Source: Lentilactobacillus kribbianus (GTDB lineage: Bacteria > Bacillota > Bacilli > Lactobacillales > Lactobacillaceae). From it: DNA of 64,000 nucleotides. A model generated the notes under the pieces. It ran no database searches. It was not told the origin of the DNA and saw nothing but the letters and a program-made list of their open reading frames with translations. The stretch is from positions 558,001 through 622,000 of the forward strand of contig NZ_JABEQQ010000001.1 of assembly GCF_013184075.1 (NCBI RefSeq), given 5' to 3'. Of the stretch, positions 31,879-39,963 are shown one piece after another. Within the stretch, counting starts at the first letter, position 1. The number at the start of each line of letters is the position of its first letter. The position numbers and the translations under genes are program-made.

Positions 31879-31994
31879 TAACTGATAAATAATAATTCCT
31901 CCTCGCTAAGTTAATAAACGATAAGCAATTTATCATTAAATGATTAAAAAGAGCCTGGTTTGATGGTTTTTTAATAAAAATTAAAGATGTGCGA

Positions 31995-32753
31995 CTAATT
32001 AAACCAGGTTAACAATTCTGCTTGGGTTAATTGTTGCTTAGCAGGGCCGGCAACATCGTGGGTAATTTGACCGTCTTGAACCATAATCAGACGATTTCCA
32101 TACTTGAGGGCATCCTCCATGTTATGAGTGATCATTAAGCTTGTTAGTTGTTGTTGGGTGATTAGTTGGTTAGTTAACTCCATCACCTTGGCGCTCGTTT
32201 TGGGATCTAAAGCAGCGGTATGTTCGTCTAACAAGAGAAGTTCCGGTTGACTGAGAGTAGCCATCAATAATGACACCACTTGCCGTTGACCTCCGGACAA
32301 AAATTTCACTTGAGTGTTCATAAATTTTTCCAGACCCATATCGACCGAGGCTAAGAGGGTTTCAAATTGAACTAATTCAGTTGAATTTTGAAATTTGTGA
32401 AAGGACCAATAATTGGTCGAATGAGCCAACGTTAGATTTTGAGCCACCGTAAGCTCGCTGGCCGTCCCACTTTTAGGATCTTGAAAGACACGAGCAATAA
32501 ATTGAGCGCGCTTAGAAATCGATTGTTTAGTCACGTCTTGATGATTAATTTTGGTTTGGCCACTATCAGCCCTTAAATTACCAGCAATCGTATTTAACAG
32601 GGTTGATTTCCCGGCACCGTTATTGCCGATAACAACGATGAAGTCATTGGGATGAATGGCGAGGTTAATATTTTTAAGGGAGTGTTTGGGAGGCAAGTCA
32701 GCCTGTAAAAAAACCTTGTTAACGTTAGTCATGGTTAAAACAGCATTAGTCAT
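31995..32753 (-). CDS. ABC transporter ATP-binding protein (TrpZ-like)
   Basis: A 252-residue ABC ATPase: Walker A GNNGAGKST, signature LSGGQRQ, Walker B LLLLDEHTAALD, and the switch His in MITHNMED. It energises the permease encoded just upstream, with which it overlaps by eight bases. The three-gene set resembles the transporters inferred to take up tryptophan or related aromatic amino acids in lactic acid bacteria. Confidence 0.88.
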   Translation of the reverse strand: MTNAVLTMTNVNKVFLQADLPPKHSLKNINLAIHPNDFIVVIGNNGAGKSTLLNTIAGNLRADSGQTKINHQDVTKQSISKRAQFIARVFQDPKSGTASELTVAQNLTLAHSTNYWSFHKFQNSTELVQFETLLASVDMGLEKFMNTQVKFLSGGQRQVVSLLMATLSQPELLLLDEHTAALDPKTSAKVMELTNQLITQQQLTSLMITHNMEDALKYGNRLIMVQDGQITHDVAGPAKQQLTQAELLTWFN

Positions 32754-33657
32754 TAGTTGGTTCCTCCACTTGAGTTTGGCTTAAGTATTTAGCAATTGCT
32801 TTGTGTTGTAACCAACGATTTTGCAGCATTGGTAACACGATGACAATCACTAAAATAATGGCTGATAGAATTTTTAAATCATCAGGAGCAATGCCTAATG
32901 ACATTGCAATGGTGAGCAATAGACGATACAAGACGGCGCCCGCCACCATGGCCAATAATTTACCTATCATTTTGGTGGTATGTAAAAAGATTTCGCCGAC
33001 TAAAACGGAAGCTAGTCCAATGACAATAGTACCTACACCCATACCGATATCAGCGAAACCGTTGTTTTGGGCAACTAAAGAACCAGATAAAGCGATGAGA
33101 CCATTAGAAACAGCGTAGCCAATGATTTTCATGGCAGGAACGTTAATGCCGTTCGCCGCACTCATAATGGCGTTATTACCAACTGCCATCAAAGCCAAAC
33201 CGTTTCGGGTGGCAAAATAAGCAATTAAACTCATAATGACTAAAAGACTAATGCCAGTTCCCATAATTAGAGTTTGACTGTTGAGCCCCCAACTCGCTGG
33301 TACCCAATCAAAAATCGTTTTTTGAGTTAATAGGCCCAAATTAGCGCGGCCCATAATGTGAATATTCACGGAATACAAACCAGTCATGGTCAAAATTCCG
33401 GCTAAAAGGGCCGGAATATGTAGTTTGGTATCTAAAATGCCAGTGACTATACCGGCAATACAACCGGCTAAGAAACCAGTTAACGTGGCCCAAGTAGGTG
33501 AGATTCCTTTTAAAATCATAGAAATAGTAACGGCGGCGCCTAACGGAAAACTGCCTTCAGCAGTTAGGTCAGGAATATCTAAAATACGAAAAGTAATAAA
33601 AACACCAATAGCCATGCTGACCCAAAGAAGTCCTTGGCTAATTCCAGAAATAATCAT
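32746..33657 (-). CDS. ABC transporter permease (TrpY-like)
   Basis: A 303-residue permease of the branched-chain amino acid/sugar type with about eight membrane helices. FRILDIPDLTAEGSFPLGAA resembles the pattern of permeases partnered with ABC_sub_bind lipoproteins. It lies between the binding protein and ATPase genes. Confidence 0.88.
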   Translation of the reverse strand: MIISGISQGLLWVSMAIGVFITFRILDIPDLTAEGSFPLGAAVTISMILKGISPTWATLTGFLAGCIAGIVTGILDTKLHIPALLAGILTMTGLYSVNIHIMGRANLGLLTQKTIFDWVPASWGLNSQTLIMGTGISLLVIMSLIAYFATRNGLALMAVGNNAIMSAANGINVPAMKIIGYAVSNGLIALSGSLVAQNNGFADIGMGVGTIVIGLASVLVGEIFLHTTKMIGKLLAMVAGAVLYRLLLTIAMSLGIAPDDLKILSAIILVIVIVLPMLQNRWLQHKAIAKYLSQTQVEEPTND

Positions 33658-33677
33658 GATAAAACATCCTCTCTTAA

Positions 33678-34640
33678 TTACGGTTTATGAACGGTCTTGG
33701 GGTTAATACCGAGGGCCTGAGTTCGTGATTGATTAACATATAATTGCAAATGCTGAGCGGTTTGAACTGGCATCTCGGCTGGTTTTTGGTGCTTTAAAAC
33801 TACGTGTGCGGCCATTTTAGCAGTTTGTTTACCTAAATCACGGTAATTTAAACCGTACGTGGCTGTCCCACCGTCTGCCGCCATTTCAATTGAACCCGTG
33901 ACTACTGGAATGTGGGCACGTTGCGTTTGCTTACCAATTAATTTCATAGAACTTGCCATCAAATTATCGGTGGGAACGTATAGGCCAGCCACTTTAGGAG
34001 TAAGCCCAACTAACGCTGATTGGATATCGTTGGCAGAGCTGACGCTAACTACTTTTAACTGCAGTTGGTGGGCTTTGGCATACGTCCGGGCAGTATTTAC
34101 TTGATTTAAAGAATTGGCTTCTGACGAATTATAAATGATGCCTAATGGTTGCTGGGAGTGCTTGGTTAGTTGAGTTAACAATTTTATTTGCGCGGTTACT
34201 GGTCCTTGATCGCTGGTACCAGAAACGTTCGTTTGTGGTCGTTGATTAGATTGAACTAAACCGGCTTGAACTAAGTTTGTAACAGCAGTGGTTAACACCG
34301 GTATGGTTCGTGTTTTTCGTGCCATTACTTGAGCGGCAGGGGTCCCAATGGCTAGGACTAATTGAGGCTTGGTGATGGTTAATTGCTGTGCCATGGCGTT
34401 TAAATTAGCTTGATCACCTTGTGCATTTTGGTAGTTATAATGAACCCGCCACTTGGGGTGGACCCGTTTTACTTCGTGATTAAATTGCGTTTCAAAGCCG
34501 TCTCTAGCAGCATCTAGGGAACCATGTTGGACGATTTGTAGGATACCGATATTAAGCGTCTTAGGTTGTTTAATGCGACCACAACCGCTAAGCGTAAGGG
34601 TGAGTAACATTAATAGTAATAGTGGTGAAATTCGTTTCAT
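33678..34640 (-). CDS. ABC transporter substrate-binding lipoprotein (TrpX-like)
   Basis: A 320-residue lipoprotein with lipobox LTLSGC (Cys20) and two Rossmann-like lobes typical of the ABC_sub_bind family (LNIGILQIVQHGSLDAARDG, NVSGTSDQGPV). A start at 34664 is possible, but AAGGAGG lies five bases from the ATG at 34640, which also gives a normal signal peptide. Preceded by a long attenuator leader. The ligand is inferred to be an aromatic amino acid; specificity cannot be read from sequence. Confidence 0.88.
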   Translation of the reverse strand: MKRISPLLLLMLLTLTLSGCGRIKQPKTLNIGILQIVQHGSLDAARDGFETQFNHEVKRVHPKWRVHYNYQNAQGDQANLNAMAQQLTITKPQLVLAIGTPAAQVMARKTRTIPVLTTAVTNLVQAGLVQSNQRPQTNVSGTSDQGPVTAQIKLLTQLTKHSQQPLGIIYNSSEANSLNQVNTARTYAKAHQLQLKVVSVSSANDIQSALVGLTPKVAGLYVPTDNLMASSMKLIGKQTQRAHIPVVTGSIEMAADGGTATYGLNYRDLGKQTAKMAAHVVLKHQKPAEMPVQTAQHLQLYVNQSRTQALGINPKTVHKP

Positions 34641-34663
34641 CTGGGCCTCCTTAATTTTTAGCA

Positions 34664-34758
34664 AGAAAAAAGGCCAGTCAGATTTAGAAAAAAATCCAAC
34701 TGGTCTTTAGGCCTATTACTATAATTCCCAGTTAGATTTTAATCACGCATCTAACTGG
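34664..34758 (-). promoter_or_regulatory. Four-segment attenuator of the ABC transporter operon
   Basis: In transcript order: segment 1 CCAGTTAGAT (34758-34749), segment 2 ATCTAACTGG (34737-34728), segment 3 CCAGTTGGAT (34703-34694), segment 4 ATCTGACTGG (34683-34674). 1:2 is a perfect 10-bp stem; 2:3 pairs with one GU; 3:4 pairs with two GU and is followed by CC and a run of six T (34671-34666), an intrinsic terminator. The pairings are mutually exclusive, as in trp/phe attenuators. No T-box motif (TGGNACCGCG) is present. Confidence 0.75.
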
Positions 34759-34842
34759 CTAATGTCATGCTCAAAAGCTTTAGCTCTTAATTAGATACGA
34801 ACGCTTCGTTGCGCTCGTATCCGAAATGGTCGAATACAAACG

Positions 34843-34905
34843 CTATCTAAAGAAAAAGCTAAAGTTAAATCGATTATTCAATTGTGAGTACTGGGATTGA
34901 TTCAT
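34843..34905 (-). CDS. Phe-rich leader peptide (20 residues)
   Basis: A 20-codon ORF, MNQSQYSQLNNRFNFSFFFR, starting at ATG 34905 with GGAGG nine bases upstream and ending at TAG 34843. Five of its last eight residues are Phe and one Tyr occurs earlier. The Phe codons (34863-34844) can pair with 34797-34779 in a long stem (10 plus 7 pairs), which excludes the hairpin GATACGA/TCGTATC (34821-34815 with 34800-34794). Position, codon bias and the attenuator downstream make a regulatory leader peptide likely. About 85 bases separate it from segment 1, so any control must pass through the intermediate hairpin. Confidence 0.65.
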   Translation of the reverse strand: MNQSQYSQLNNRFNFSFFFR

Positions 34906-34935
34906 AAATAAATTCCTCCAACAATTGATGTAACC

Positions 34936-34965
34936 AGCCTAACATTGTTAATGAAATATTGTCAA
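34936..34965 (-). promoter_or_regulatory. Promoter of the ABC transporter leader
   Basis: Perfect TTGACA on the minus strand (34960-34965) and TGTTAGGCT (hexamer 34936-34941), an 18-base spacer with an extended but poor -10. The predicted leader is about 290 nt. Confidence 0.5.
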
Positions 34966-34982
34966 TGTTGTTTTTAACGATC

Positions 34983-35012
34983 AAAAAAAGAACCACCTAA
35001 TCTATTAGGTGA
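34983..35012 (-). terminator. Terminator of secreted protein gene
   Basis: CACCTAA and TTAGGTG form a 7-bp hairpin with loop TAGA on the minus strand, followed by a T-rich run. Confidence 0.75.
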
Positions 35013-35030
35013 TCCCACTGTCAGTAATAA

Positions 35031-35882
35031 TTATTCACTATCAATGTTGTTAATGACGTAGTATGATTTGCCGCCAACGTGATAATTTTGCCAATTAGCA
35101 TTAATTAAATCGTTTTTGGTTACCCAAGTTTTATTACCATCATGATTTTGTAAATTAATCTTTAAACGATACGTGCTCTTGCCTACCTTATATTCTTTTA
35201 AACCATTAATCGGATGGTTGTAGTAGAAATAAGTAACGTGGCCGTCACGTCTGATTTTGCTAATTTTTTGGGTAGCAGTTGGTTTTAATTGGTAAATGTT
35301 TTGGTTCCAAAGACCATCTTCGTAACCGGATTTTTTGACCGCTTGACTGTCATAGTATTGAACGTAGCCATCATCGGTAATATTAAACAATCCAGTAGCC
35401 TTTTTGCGGTTGGGATAGTTAAAGGCACTCCCGCGTTCAAACACGAGATCACTATATTTATTTTTAGCGGTACTTTTAGCAAGCTTAAAGGTGCTCGACT
35501 TCAAAGCAATGTTGTCAGTTTTAATCCAGTAACCGTGTTTTTTATTAAAAGTAGTGAAACTTTTTCTAAATTTATAGCTCTGATTGCTTAAATTCAAGCT
35601 CACCGTAGTTTTTAATTTACCGTTACTTTCAGTATAGCCGGTAGTAGCTACGCCCACTGTAGCGCCCTTGGGAATCGTATAACGAACCTTTTTGCCATTA
35701 ATTTTTCGGTATAAATCGGTTTTGATAGCTTTTTTAGTAGTTACAAATCCATTACTGAAAACCTTCATTTCGTCTAGGTATCCCGAAGCGAGCTTAACGC
35801 TGCTGGCTTGGGTGGTAGTGGCACTGGCAGCTCCTACCAATAAACCACTCATGGTGGCGACGATGGTTAACATTTTTTTCAT
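35031..35882 (-). CDS. Secreted protein of unknown function
   Basis: A 283-residue protein with a Sec signal peptide (about 1-26, ending TTQASS). The mature part is rich in Tyr, Lys, Asn and Thr and has the look of lactobacillus surface-repeat proteins (KTDLYRKINGKKVRYTIPKG, GNKTWVTKNDLINANWQ), possibly small SH3-like or surface-layer-binding modules. I do not recognise a family and see no catalytic motif. Monocistronic with its own terminator; AGGAG ribosome binding site. Confidence 0.75.
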   Translation of the reverse strand: MKKMLTIVATMSGLLVGAASATTTQASSVKLASGYLDEMKVFSNGFVTTKKAIKTDLYRKINGKKVRYTIPKGATVGVATTGYTESNGKLKTTVSLNLSNQSYKFRKSFTTFNKKHGYWIKTDNIALKSSTFKLAKSTAKNKYSDLVFERGSAFNYPNRKKATGLFNITDDGYVQYYDSQAVKKSGYEDGLWNQNIYQLKPTATQKISKIRRDGHVTYFYYNHPINGLKEYKVGKSTYRLKINLQNHDGNKTWVTKNDLINANWQNYHVGGKSYYVINNIDSE

Positions 35883-35960
35883 AAATAATCTCCTTTGAAT
35901 CTAGGTGGACTAATCATTTTCAGCTAGTGTAACACGAAACACTACCCAACGGTAATTTTC

Positions 35961-35988
35961 TTGCATTTCCAATTAGTTGCTTTAAAAT
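35961..35988 (+). promoter_or_regulatory. Promoter of the dehydrogenase/flavodoxin operon
   Basis: TTGCAT at 35961-35966 and TAAAAT at 35983-35988, 16-base spacer. Confidence 0.6.
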
Positions 35989-36016
35989 TTAGTTAGATTA
36001 CGAGAGGAAGATGAAG

Positions 36017-36964
36017 ATGAAAAAAATCATTAGTCCACTGACATTTAATGCCGAACAAATCGCACAGGTTAAGGACGTTGCGCCTGATTATCAGTTGGTA
36101 ACCGAGGCAGAACAAGCTTCACTAGCTGAGATTAGCGGGGCCGAAATCATTTTTGGCTGGAGTGATAAATTTGCTCCCTTACTGAAACAAGATAATCAAT
36201 TGAAATGGCTGCAGACTAAGTCGGTTGGGGTAGATTACTTGCCACTAGCTCAACTAGCGGCCCAAAATATTATTACCACGACGACTAATGGGGCGAATGC
36301 CGAAAACGTTGCCCAACAAGTATTATCATACATGTTGGTGTATGAACGGAAGCTATGGTCAGCATTCATTGATCAACAAGAGCATAAATGGGATCGAACT
36401 CATCCAGTGAGTGAGTTAACCGATAAAACCTTGGTAATGTTTGGGACCGGGCAAATTGGCGGACACGTGGCTAAATTAGCGCAAGCATTTGGGATGCATG
36501 TGATTGGAATCAATCGTCATGGTGGCACGAAGGCTAATTTTGATGAAATCATGACCTTTACAGCAGGCGAAAAGCAGTTAGCCCATGCTGATTATGTGGT
36601 TAATGCAATGCCATTAACGGCTGCTACTACGGACTATTTTAACGCTGCATTATTTGCTCAAATGAACGCCAAGACGTTCTTCATCAGCGTTGGCCGGGGT
36701 CCTTCAACTAATAGTGCGGACTTGATTACAGCGCTTAATACTAACCAAATTGCGGGAGCGGCTTTAGACGTGGTGCCTGACGAACCACTTTCAGCTGATG
36801 ATCCATTATGGGATGCACCTAACTTAATGATCACCCCGCATGTTGCGGGTTTTTCAAACTTAGAACCTCGTCGGAATTTGCATATTTTTACCGAAAACTT
36901 GAAGCAATATCTAAAAGATGGACAACCTCAAATTAACCGTTTGGATTATCAACGAGGTTACTAA
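36017..36964 (+). CDS. D-isomer-specific 2-hydroxyacid dehydrogenase
   Basis: A 315-residue NAD(P)-dependent dehydrogenase. The Rossmann motif is GTGQIGGHVAKLAQAFG; catalytic Arg is in SVGRGPSTN, Glu in VPDEPLSADDP, and His in TPHVAGFS. It would reduce a 2-oxoacid to a D-2-hydroxyacid or the reverse; the substrate is not evident. ATGs occur at 36011 and 36017; AGGAAG spacing favours 36017. First gene of an operon with a flavodoxin-like reductase and a 59-residue protein. Confidence 0.9.
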   Translation: MKKIISPLTFNAEQIAQVKDVAPDYQLVTEAEQASLAEISGAEIIFGWSDKFAPLLKQDNQLKWLQTKSVGVDYLPLAQLAAQNIITTTTNGANAENVAQQVLSYMLVYERKLWSAFIDQQEHKWDRTHPVSELTDKTLVMFGTGQIGGHVAKLAQAFGMHVIGINRHGGTKANFDEIMTFTAGEKQLAHADYVVNAMPLTAATTDYFNAALFAQMNAKTFFISVGRGPSTNSADLITALNTNQIAGAALDVVPDEPLSADDPLWDAPNLMITPHVAGFSNLEPRRNLHIFTENLKQYLKDGQPQINRLDYQRGY

Positions 36965-36984
36965 AAAATAACGAGGTGGTTTAA

Positions 36985-37677
36985 ATTAAAACATTAGTGA
37001 TTGTCGCTCATCCTGAGATTGAAAATTCACAGACCCAAACCTTTCTACAAAAGGGAGCCCAAGAAATGGCGGTCACCTGGCATCATTTAGATACGCTAGC
37101 GAGCCTTGATGTGACTGCGGAACAGCAATTATTGCGTACTGCGGACCGCATTATTTTTCAGTTTCCCCTTTATTGGTATGCGGCACCAGCCAGTTTAAAG
37201 CAGTGGGAAGATCAGGTTTTAACCAGCAATTTTGTGTATGGTGTGACTGAACCACCATTAAAAAATAAAGAATTCGGCATAGTGGTTACCACTGGCCGGC
37301 CGTTAAAAGATTTTCGGCACGGAGCGCGGGAAAATGTCACTATTGATGAAATTTTATTACCATATCGGACCTTGGCTCAACAAGCTCAAATGCAAATTAT
37401 GCCGGCCTTTATCATCCCGCAATTTTGGTATCAAAATGAAACCCAGCAAATGCAATTATTAATTGATTACCAACGTTATTTAACTCAGGTACAACCGGAT
37501 TCACTAGCTAATCGGCAAACTTGGTTTGCGAACCGTTTGCGTCAGTTCGCGACTAAGTTACCGGTAGCTGATCAGTTGATGGGACAGCTAATTAGCGACA
37601 CTTTTGAACAAAATCAAAGTGACTTAGAGCAATTGCAAGATACTTTGACGTTGGTTAAGAAGGGAGAAGATGAATAA
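36985..37677 (+). CDS. Flavodoxin-like NAD(P)H oxidoreductase
   Basis: A 230-residue protein of the KefG/NQO-type flavodoxin fold (LVIVAHPE at the N-terminus, FQFPLYWYAAPASLKQWEDQV, VVTTGRP). It binds FMN or FAD and probably reduces quinones. The first standard start is GTG at 36997, 17 bases from the ribosome binding site. AGGTGG at 36974-36979 is instead set for the in-frame ATT at 36985, which restores the family N-terminus (M)KTLVIVAHP, so I chose ATT. Confidence 0.85.
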   Translation: MKTLVIVAHPEIENSQTQTFLQKGAQEMAVTWHHLDTLASLDVTAEQQLLRTADRIIFQFPLYWYAAPASLKQWEDQVLTSNFVYGVTEPPLKNKEFGIVVTTGRPLKDFRHGARENVTIDEILLPYRTLAQQAQMQIMPAFIIPQFWYQNETQQMQLLIDYQRYLTQVQPDSLANRQTWFANRLRQFATKLPVADQLMGQLISDTFEQNQSDLEQLQDTLTLVKKGEDE

Positions 37678-37856
37678 TGACCGACAATACCGAATGGTTA
37701 TTAACTCAAATCGAAACTCTGAAACAAAAGCAACCCGCTTATGAGGATCGGGCCTTTTTAACCGCATTGCAACAAGTAGTCCAGCAACAAGCGACCCGGA
37801 GTGAACAGATTCAAGGTGAATTGGATGGGCGGTTGTGGAATCATGGTAATTGGTAA
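37677..37856 (+). CDS. Small protein of unknown function (59 residues)
   Basis: Starts at the ATG overlapping the previous stop (TAATG), with GGGAG upstream. The product begins MTDNTEWLLTQIETLKQKQ and ends GRLWNHGNW; it is Gln-rich and mostly helical, with no membrane segment. Translational coupling and coding character argue for a real gene. I do not recognise it; a small partner of the oxidoreductase is possible. Confidence 0.7.
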   Translation: MTDNTEWLLTQIETLKQKQPAYEDRAFLTALQQVVQQQATRSEQIQGELDGRLWNHGNW

Positions 37857-37961
37857 TTTTTAATCACACTCGAGGAGAACTTAAGTAATTGCAAAAATAT
37901 TGACCAAATTGGGTATTATTTGCCGAACCAGGTATAATAAACGCCAATAGAGGTGAAAGAT

Positions 37962-38663
37962 ATGTCTGATAACAATCAGCAACCCCGCAATCCTAATTTA
38001 GGTGACTTGGCTAATTTACCGAGTGACTTATTAAGTGGGGATGTTGTTAAACAAGCCCTAAACATGTCGTCCAAGTTTGCCGGCGAATTTGAAATTCGTT
38101 ACCAAACCGCGTTAGATTTGGTAGTTGACAAACTTAAATTTATTGATCGTAGTTATCAATTAGAGCATGATGTCAAATTAATCGATAGCTTACAACATCG
38201 GATTAAAACCCTGGAAAGTATTATGGAAAAAATTCAGCGGAAAGGGCTCATAAAGCAGCCCGCCGAGATTCGCAACAAAATTCGAGATATTGCGGGCGTG
38301 CGGGTGATTACCAAATTTTTAACTGATATTGAGACCGTTCATCAATTAATTAAAGATCAACCAGATATTGAAATTGTGCAGGAAAAAGATTACATTCGCT
38401 ATCCTAAACCTAATGGCTACCAAAGTTTGCACTTAATTGTGGAAGTTCCCATTTATTTAAGTACTGGCACCGAACGCATTCCGGTTGAGATTCAAATTCG
38501 CACGATTGCGATGAATTTCTGGGCGTCATTAGAACATGAATTGAATTATAAAAAAGATGTTGATAATAAAGAGCAATTGCGTGATGATTTGCGTCGCAAG
38601 GCGGATGATATTACTAAGTTGGATGTCGAAATGGATCAGATTCGCCAAAAATTACGTAAATAA
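37962..38663 (+). CDS. Small alarmone synthetase (RelA/SpoT domain, RelQ/RelP-like)
   Basis: A 233-residue single-domain (p)ppGpp synthetase. RelA_SpoT motifs are intact: IAGVRVITKFLTDIETVH, DYIRYPKPNGYQSLHL and VEIQIRTIAMNFWASLEHEL. No hydrolase, TGS or ACT domain, so it only makes alarmone. The N-terminal 40 residues are Asn/Pro-rich. The start ATG at 37962 is six bases from AGAGGTG; a GTG at 37953 lies inside that site. A TATAAT at 37933-37938 lies upstream. Confidence 0.92.
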   Translation: MSDNNQQPRNPNLGDLANLPSDLLSGDVVKQALNMSSKFAGEFEIRYQTALDLVVDKLKFIDRSYQLEHDVKLIDSLQHRIKTLESIMEKIQRKGLIKQPAEIRNKIRDIAGVRVITKFLTDIETVHQLIKDQPDIEIVQEKDYIRYPKPNGYQSLHLIVEVPIYLSTGTERIPVEIQIRTIAMNFWASLEHELNYKKDVDNKEQLRDDLRRKADDITKLDVEMDQIRQKLRK

Positions 38664-38664
38664 T

Positions 38665-38680
38665 TGTTTCATGTGAAACA
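38665..38680. other. parS-like site (one mismatch)
   Basis: TGTTTCATGTGAAACA, one base from the parS consensus, placed between the alarmone synthetase stop and its terminator. Confidence 0.8.
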
Positions 38681-38683
38681 AAA

Positions 38684-38716
38684 AAAGATGCATATATAAT
38701 ATGCATCTTTTTTTGA
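38684..38716. terminator. Bidirectional terminator
   Basis: AAAGATGCATAT and ATATGCATCTTT pair with A and T runs, between convergent genes. Confidence 0.85.
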
Positions 38717-39916
38717 TTAATCTTGCTTTTTCTTAGCCATTTGTAACAACCACCAATTTAAAATTACCGTTACAATCGCCATGCCGATACTAAAAATCGG
38801 AGTAGCGTTTAAACCAATGTGAGCCGTCACTTGTCCCCCAATTAATGATCCGAGGGTGATCCCCAAATTAAAAGCTGAAATATTCAGTGCCGAAGCCATC
38901 GTGACGTCATTAGGTGTGTATTTTTCGGCTAATTGCACGATGTAAACTTGCAAACCAGGGACGTTCATAAAAGCGAACAACCCCATAATTAAAATCGCAA
39001 GCAAGCCCAGCCAATGAGCATTAAAGAAAATTTGAACGAGCAAATAAACCACAATTAAACTACTGAACATACCCAGTAAAGCTTTTACTGGATTATGATC
39101 GGCTAGTCGGCCCCCAATGGTGTTACCAATGGCGACCATCACACCGTACAACAATAATAACCACACAATGGTACCAGCACTAAAGCCCATGTGCATTAAA
39201 ATCGGTGATAAATACGTATAAATTACGTACGGACTACCATAACCAACGACGGTTAACGCCAATACTAACAAAAGTTGGGGATTGGCTAAAATGCGACCAA
39301 TGCCTTTGACAGAGGATTTTTCGGGAAGAGGGAGGTTACTAGGAACTAATAAAATATTAGCAATTAAACTAACAACCCCAACGATAGTGATGAATAGAAA
39401 TGAAAAATGCCAACTAAAAGTGTTACCAATATAAGTTCCCAATGGTACTCCGGTTAAAGTGGCTACTGTCAACCCAGTAAACATCAACGCAATGGCACTG
39501 GCCCGTTTATCAGGCGCCACCACGTTAGCGGCAATCACGGAAGAAATCGTCATAAAAATACCGTGAGCTAAAGCGGAAATTACTCGCCCAAATAATAATA
39601 AACCAAAGGTGGGAGCGACGGCATCAATTAAGTTACCGGCGATAAACAATAACATCGTGTAAATTAAGAGTTGTTTTCGTGGAATTCGTCCGGTCAAAAT
39701 GGTCATCAAAGGGGCACCGACGGTAATTCCCAGCGCATATATTGAGACGGTTAAACCGGCTGTACTAATCGCCACGTTAAAACTTTTAGCAATTAGTGGT
39801 AATAGGCCAACACTAATAAATTCAGTGATACCAATTGCAAACGCGCTAATGGCTAGGGCCATCAAAGTGAGGGTTGGCGAAATAGTATTGGTTGATTTAA
39901 CTTCAGATACTTTCAT
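38717..39916 (-). CDS. MFS transporter, DHA1 (AraJ-like efflux)
   Basis: A 399-residue, 12-helix major facilitator. It has LTGRIPRKQLLIYTM after helix 2 and the motif C-like region FTGLTVATLTGVPLGTYIG, as in sugar or drug efflux DHA1 members such as AraJ/YdhP. Divergent from an HxlR-type regulator with overlapping promoters, which suggests the regulator controls it. Substrate unknown. Confidence 0.87.
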   Translation of the reverse strand: MKVSEVKSTNTISPTLTLMALAISAFAIGITEFISVGLLPLIAKSFNVAISTAGLTVSIYALGITVGAPLMTILTGRIPRKQLLIYTMLLFIAGNLIDAVAPTFGLLLFGRVISALAHGIFMTISSVIAANVVAPDKRASAIALMFTGLTVATLTGVPLGTYIGNTFSWHFSFLFITIVGVVSLIANILLVPSNLPLPEKSSVKGIGRILANPQLLLVLALTVVGYGSPYVIYTYLSPILMHMGFSAGTIVWLLLLYGVMVAIGNTIGGRLADHNPVKALLGMFSSLIVVYLLVQIFFNAHWLGLLAILIMGLFAFMNVPGLQVYIVQLAEKYTPNDVTMASALNISAFNLGITLGSLIGGQVTAHIGLNATPIFSIGMAIVTVILNWWLLQMAKKKQD

Positions 39917-39963
39917 AAACGTTCTCCTTTTTCGTTACTTACCTTTAATAAGCGATATAATTG

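Noticed and set aside
34640-34960. T-box leader for the ABC transporter
   Set aside because: No TGGNACCGCG-type antiterminator motif and no stem I signatures; the four-segment array and leader ORF explain the region better.
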